From positions 1 to 6,732 of the forward strand of contig NZ_CAJKVK010000101.1 in NCBI RefSeq assembly GCF_905203285.1: a stretch of DNA of 6,732 nt, written 5' to 3'. The notes below the pieces were generated by a model that did no database searches, was not told the origin of the DNA, and saw nothing but the letters and a program-made list of their open reading frames with translations. Shown piece after piece: positions 6,355-6,732 of this stretch (within the stretch, counting starts at the first letter, position 1; the number at the start of each line of letters is the position of its first letter). The translations under genes were made by a program, and so were the position numbers. The DNA comes from an uncultured Succinatimonas sp. Its GTDB lineage: Bacteria; Pseudomonadota; Gammaproteobacteria; Enterobacterales; Succinivibrionaceae.

Positions 6355-6356
6355 AG

Positions 6357-6471
6357 AGCGCTGTGTGATGGACCAAGCGCATTGCCTTTGGATAAACTTG
6401 AGCCGTTCCTTACTGATTTAAAAGAACTTGATGCTTTGGTTAAGTCCCAGGCTCCGCTTGATATTCGTTAA
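6357..6471 (+). pseudogene. Duplicated 3' end of kdsA (codons 247-283)
   Basis: This is an exact copy of the last 115 bases of kdsA, starting from the last base of codon 246 and ending at the TAA. It has no start or Shine-Dalgarno site and is preceded by the IS end, so it is a non-functional remnant of the duplication. The complete kdsA lies to the left. Confidence 0.88.
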
Positions 6472-6678
6472 ATTAAGCGGATTTTAAAATCCATCTTTTA
6501 AAAAAGGCGCAACGCGGAAACATCAACTGAACCAGCGGTCCGATAATGATTGCGCCTATTACAGTTCCTTCTCTTATTCCTTGTATTTCCGTTCCGTGAG
6601 AAAATATAAGCGCAATGCAGGCAGCAGATGCTACTAAAATCACGTCATAAATAAGTTTTACAGATCCTAATTTTTTGT
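6357..6678. repeat. Right copy of the 322-bp direct repeat
   Basis: This is identical to 4045-4366, shifted by 2312 bases. It carries the last 37 codons of kdsA with stop, the convergent membrane-protein 3' end and the hairpin between them. Perfect identity points to a recent event or an assembly effect. The stretch contains no complete gene. Confidence 0.9.
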
Positions 6679-6679
6679 C
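6473..6679 (-). pseudogene. Second copy of the YczE/YitT-like C-terminal fragment
   Basis: This is the same 68 codons as 4161-4367. If the right target-repeat copy led into ordinary chromosome, this copy should continue to the right into the rest of the gene and be intact. Instead it again meets the left end of the IS, with the same in-frame stop on the element side. Confidence 0.5.
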
Positions 6680-6732
6680 CCGACTTTAGAAGCATAAATC
6701 TCTAGTTTTCCCTGTTCTACTCTCATTTCCCG
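6679..6732 (+). mobile_element. Left end of a second IS1634-family copy, cut by the window edge
   Basis: These 54 bases are identical to 4367-4420 and contain the left inverted repeat at 6681-6698. Together with the repeat before it, the window's last 376 bases copy 4045-4420, which means a repeating unit of 2312 bp. This is either a tandem copy or an assembly loop. Confidence 0.8.

Larger units (their letters stand above)
4367..6356 (+). mobile_element. IS1634-family insertion sequence, about 1990 bp, complete
   Basis: This is a complete IS: terminal inverted repeats, one transposase gene reading left to right, its own promoter and a terminator close to the right end. The family is assigned from the transposase. 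Outer limits were set where the flanking direct repeat begins and ends; a shift of one to three bases is possible, since the repeat core CGACTTTAGAAGC starts at 4369 and ends at 6354. The element inserted between the convergent pair kdsA and a YczE/YitT-like gene and is flanked by a direct repeat of about 322 bp. It carries no passenger gene. Confidence 0.88.

Noticed and set aside
6351..6360. Conventional short target duplication of 2-10 bp at the IS ends
   Set aside because: The bases just outside the inverted repeats (CC on the left, AG on the right) do not form a short direct repeat; the only match is the long 322-bp block.
4045..6732. CRISPR array, integrative element with att sites, or composite transposon
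   Set aside because: There is only one pair of long repeats with an IS between them, no integrase or tRNA, and no cargo gene between two oppositely placed IS copies.

Overview
The window looks like a piece of a low-GC gammaproteobacterial chromosome. The main evidence is a recognisable YfbV/DUF412 membrane protein, a family essentially confined to gammaproteobacteria. A prfA-prmC-kdsA cluster with E. coli-like sequences and a non-metal-type KdsA carrying Asn26 agree with this, and KdsA implies an LPS-bearing outer membrane. The AT-rich composition together with an IS1634-type transposase would suit a gut Succinivibrionaceae (Aeromonadales) relative, but that placement is inference.

Layout. 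Positions 1-791 hold the C-terminal part of a MATE-family multidrug/Na+ exporter, open at the window's left edge. It is followed 15 bases later by yfbV (807-1259, GTG start). A GNRA-loop hairpin with a T-run (1337-1361) closes this unit. Positions 1377-4159 hold a compact operon: prfA (release factor 1), prmC (the methyltransferase that modifies the release-factor GGQ glutamine; overlaps prfA by one base) and kdsA (Kdo-8-phosphate synthase, first committed step to Kdo of LPS). A convergent minus-strand gene ends one base after kdsA. Only its last 68 codons remain (4161-4367), and they resemble a YczE/YitT-type membrane protein.

The right third is a mobile element. A 584-residue IS1634-family DDE transposase (4512-6266) sits between near-perfect 18-bp inverted repeats (4369-4386 and 6337-6354), with its own extended -10 promoter, Shine-Dalgarno site and terminator. 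The element is about 1990 bp (about 4367-6356). The flanking DNA is duplicated: 4045-4366 recurs base for base at 6357-6678. A direct repeat of about 322 bp is far longer than an ordinary IS target duplication, but it is the known hallmark of IS1634/IS1549-type elements. It covers the 3' ends of both convergent genes, so kdsA survives intact on the left and the membrane-protein gene could survive intact on the right.

The most striking point is that the identity does not stop at the end of the target repeat. It continues into a second copy of the element's left end (6679-6732) up to the window edge. The whole thing is therefore a 2312-bp periodic structure. It is either a true tandem (IS plus target repeat) array, a circular or rolling form, or an assembly path looping through the repeat. 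Sequence alone cannot decide between these.
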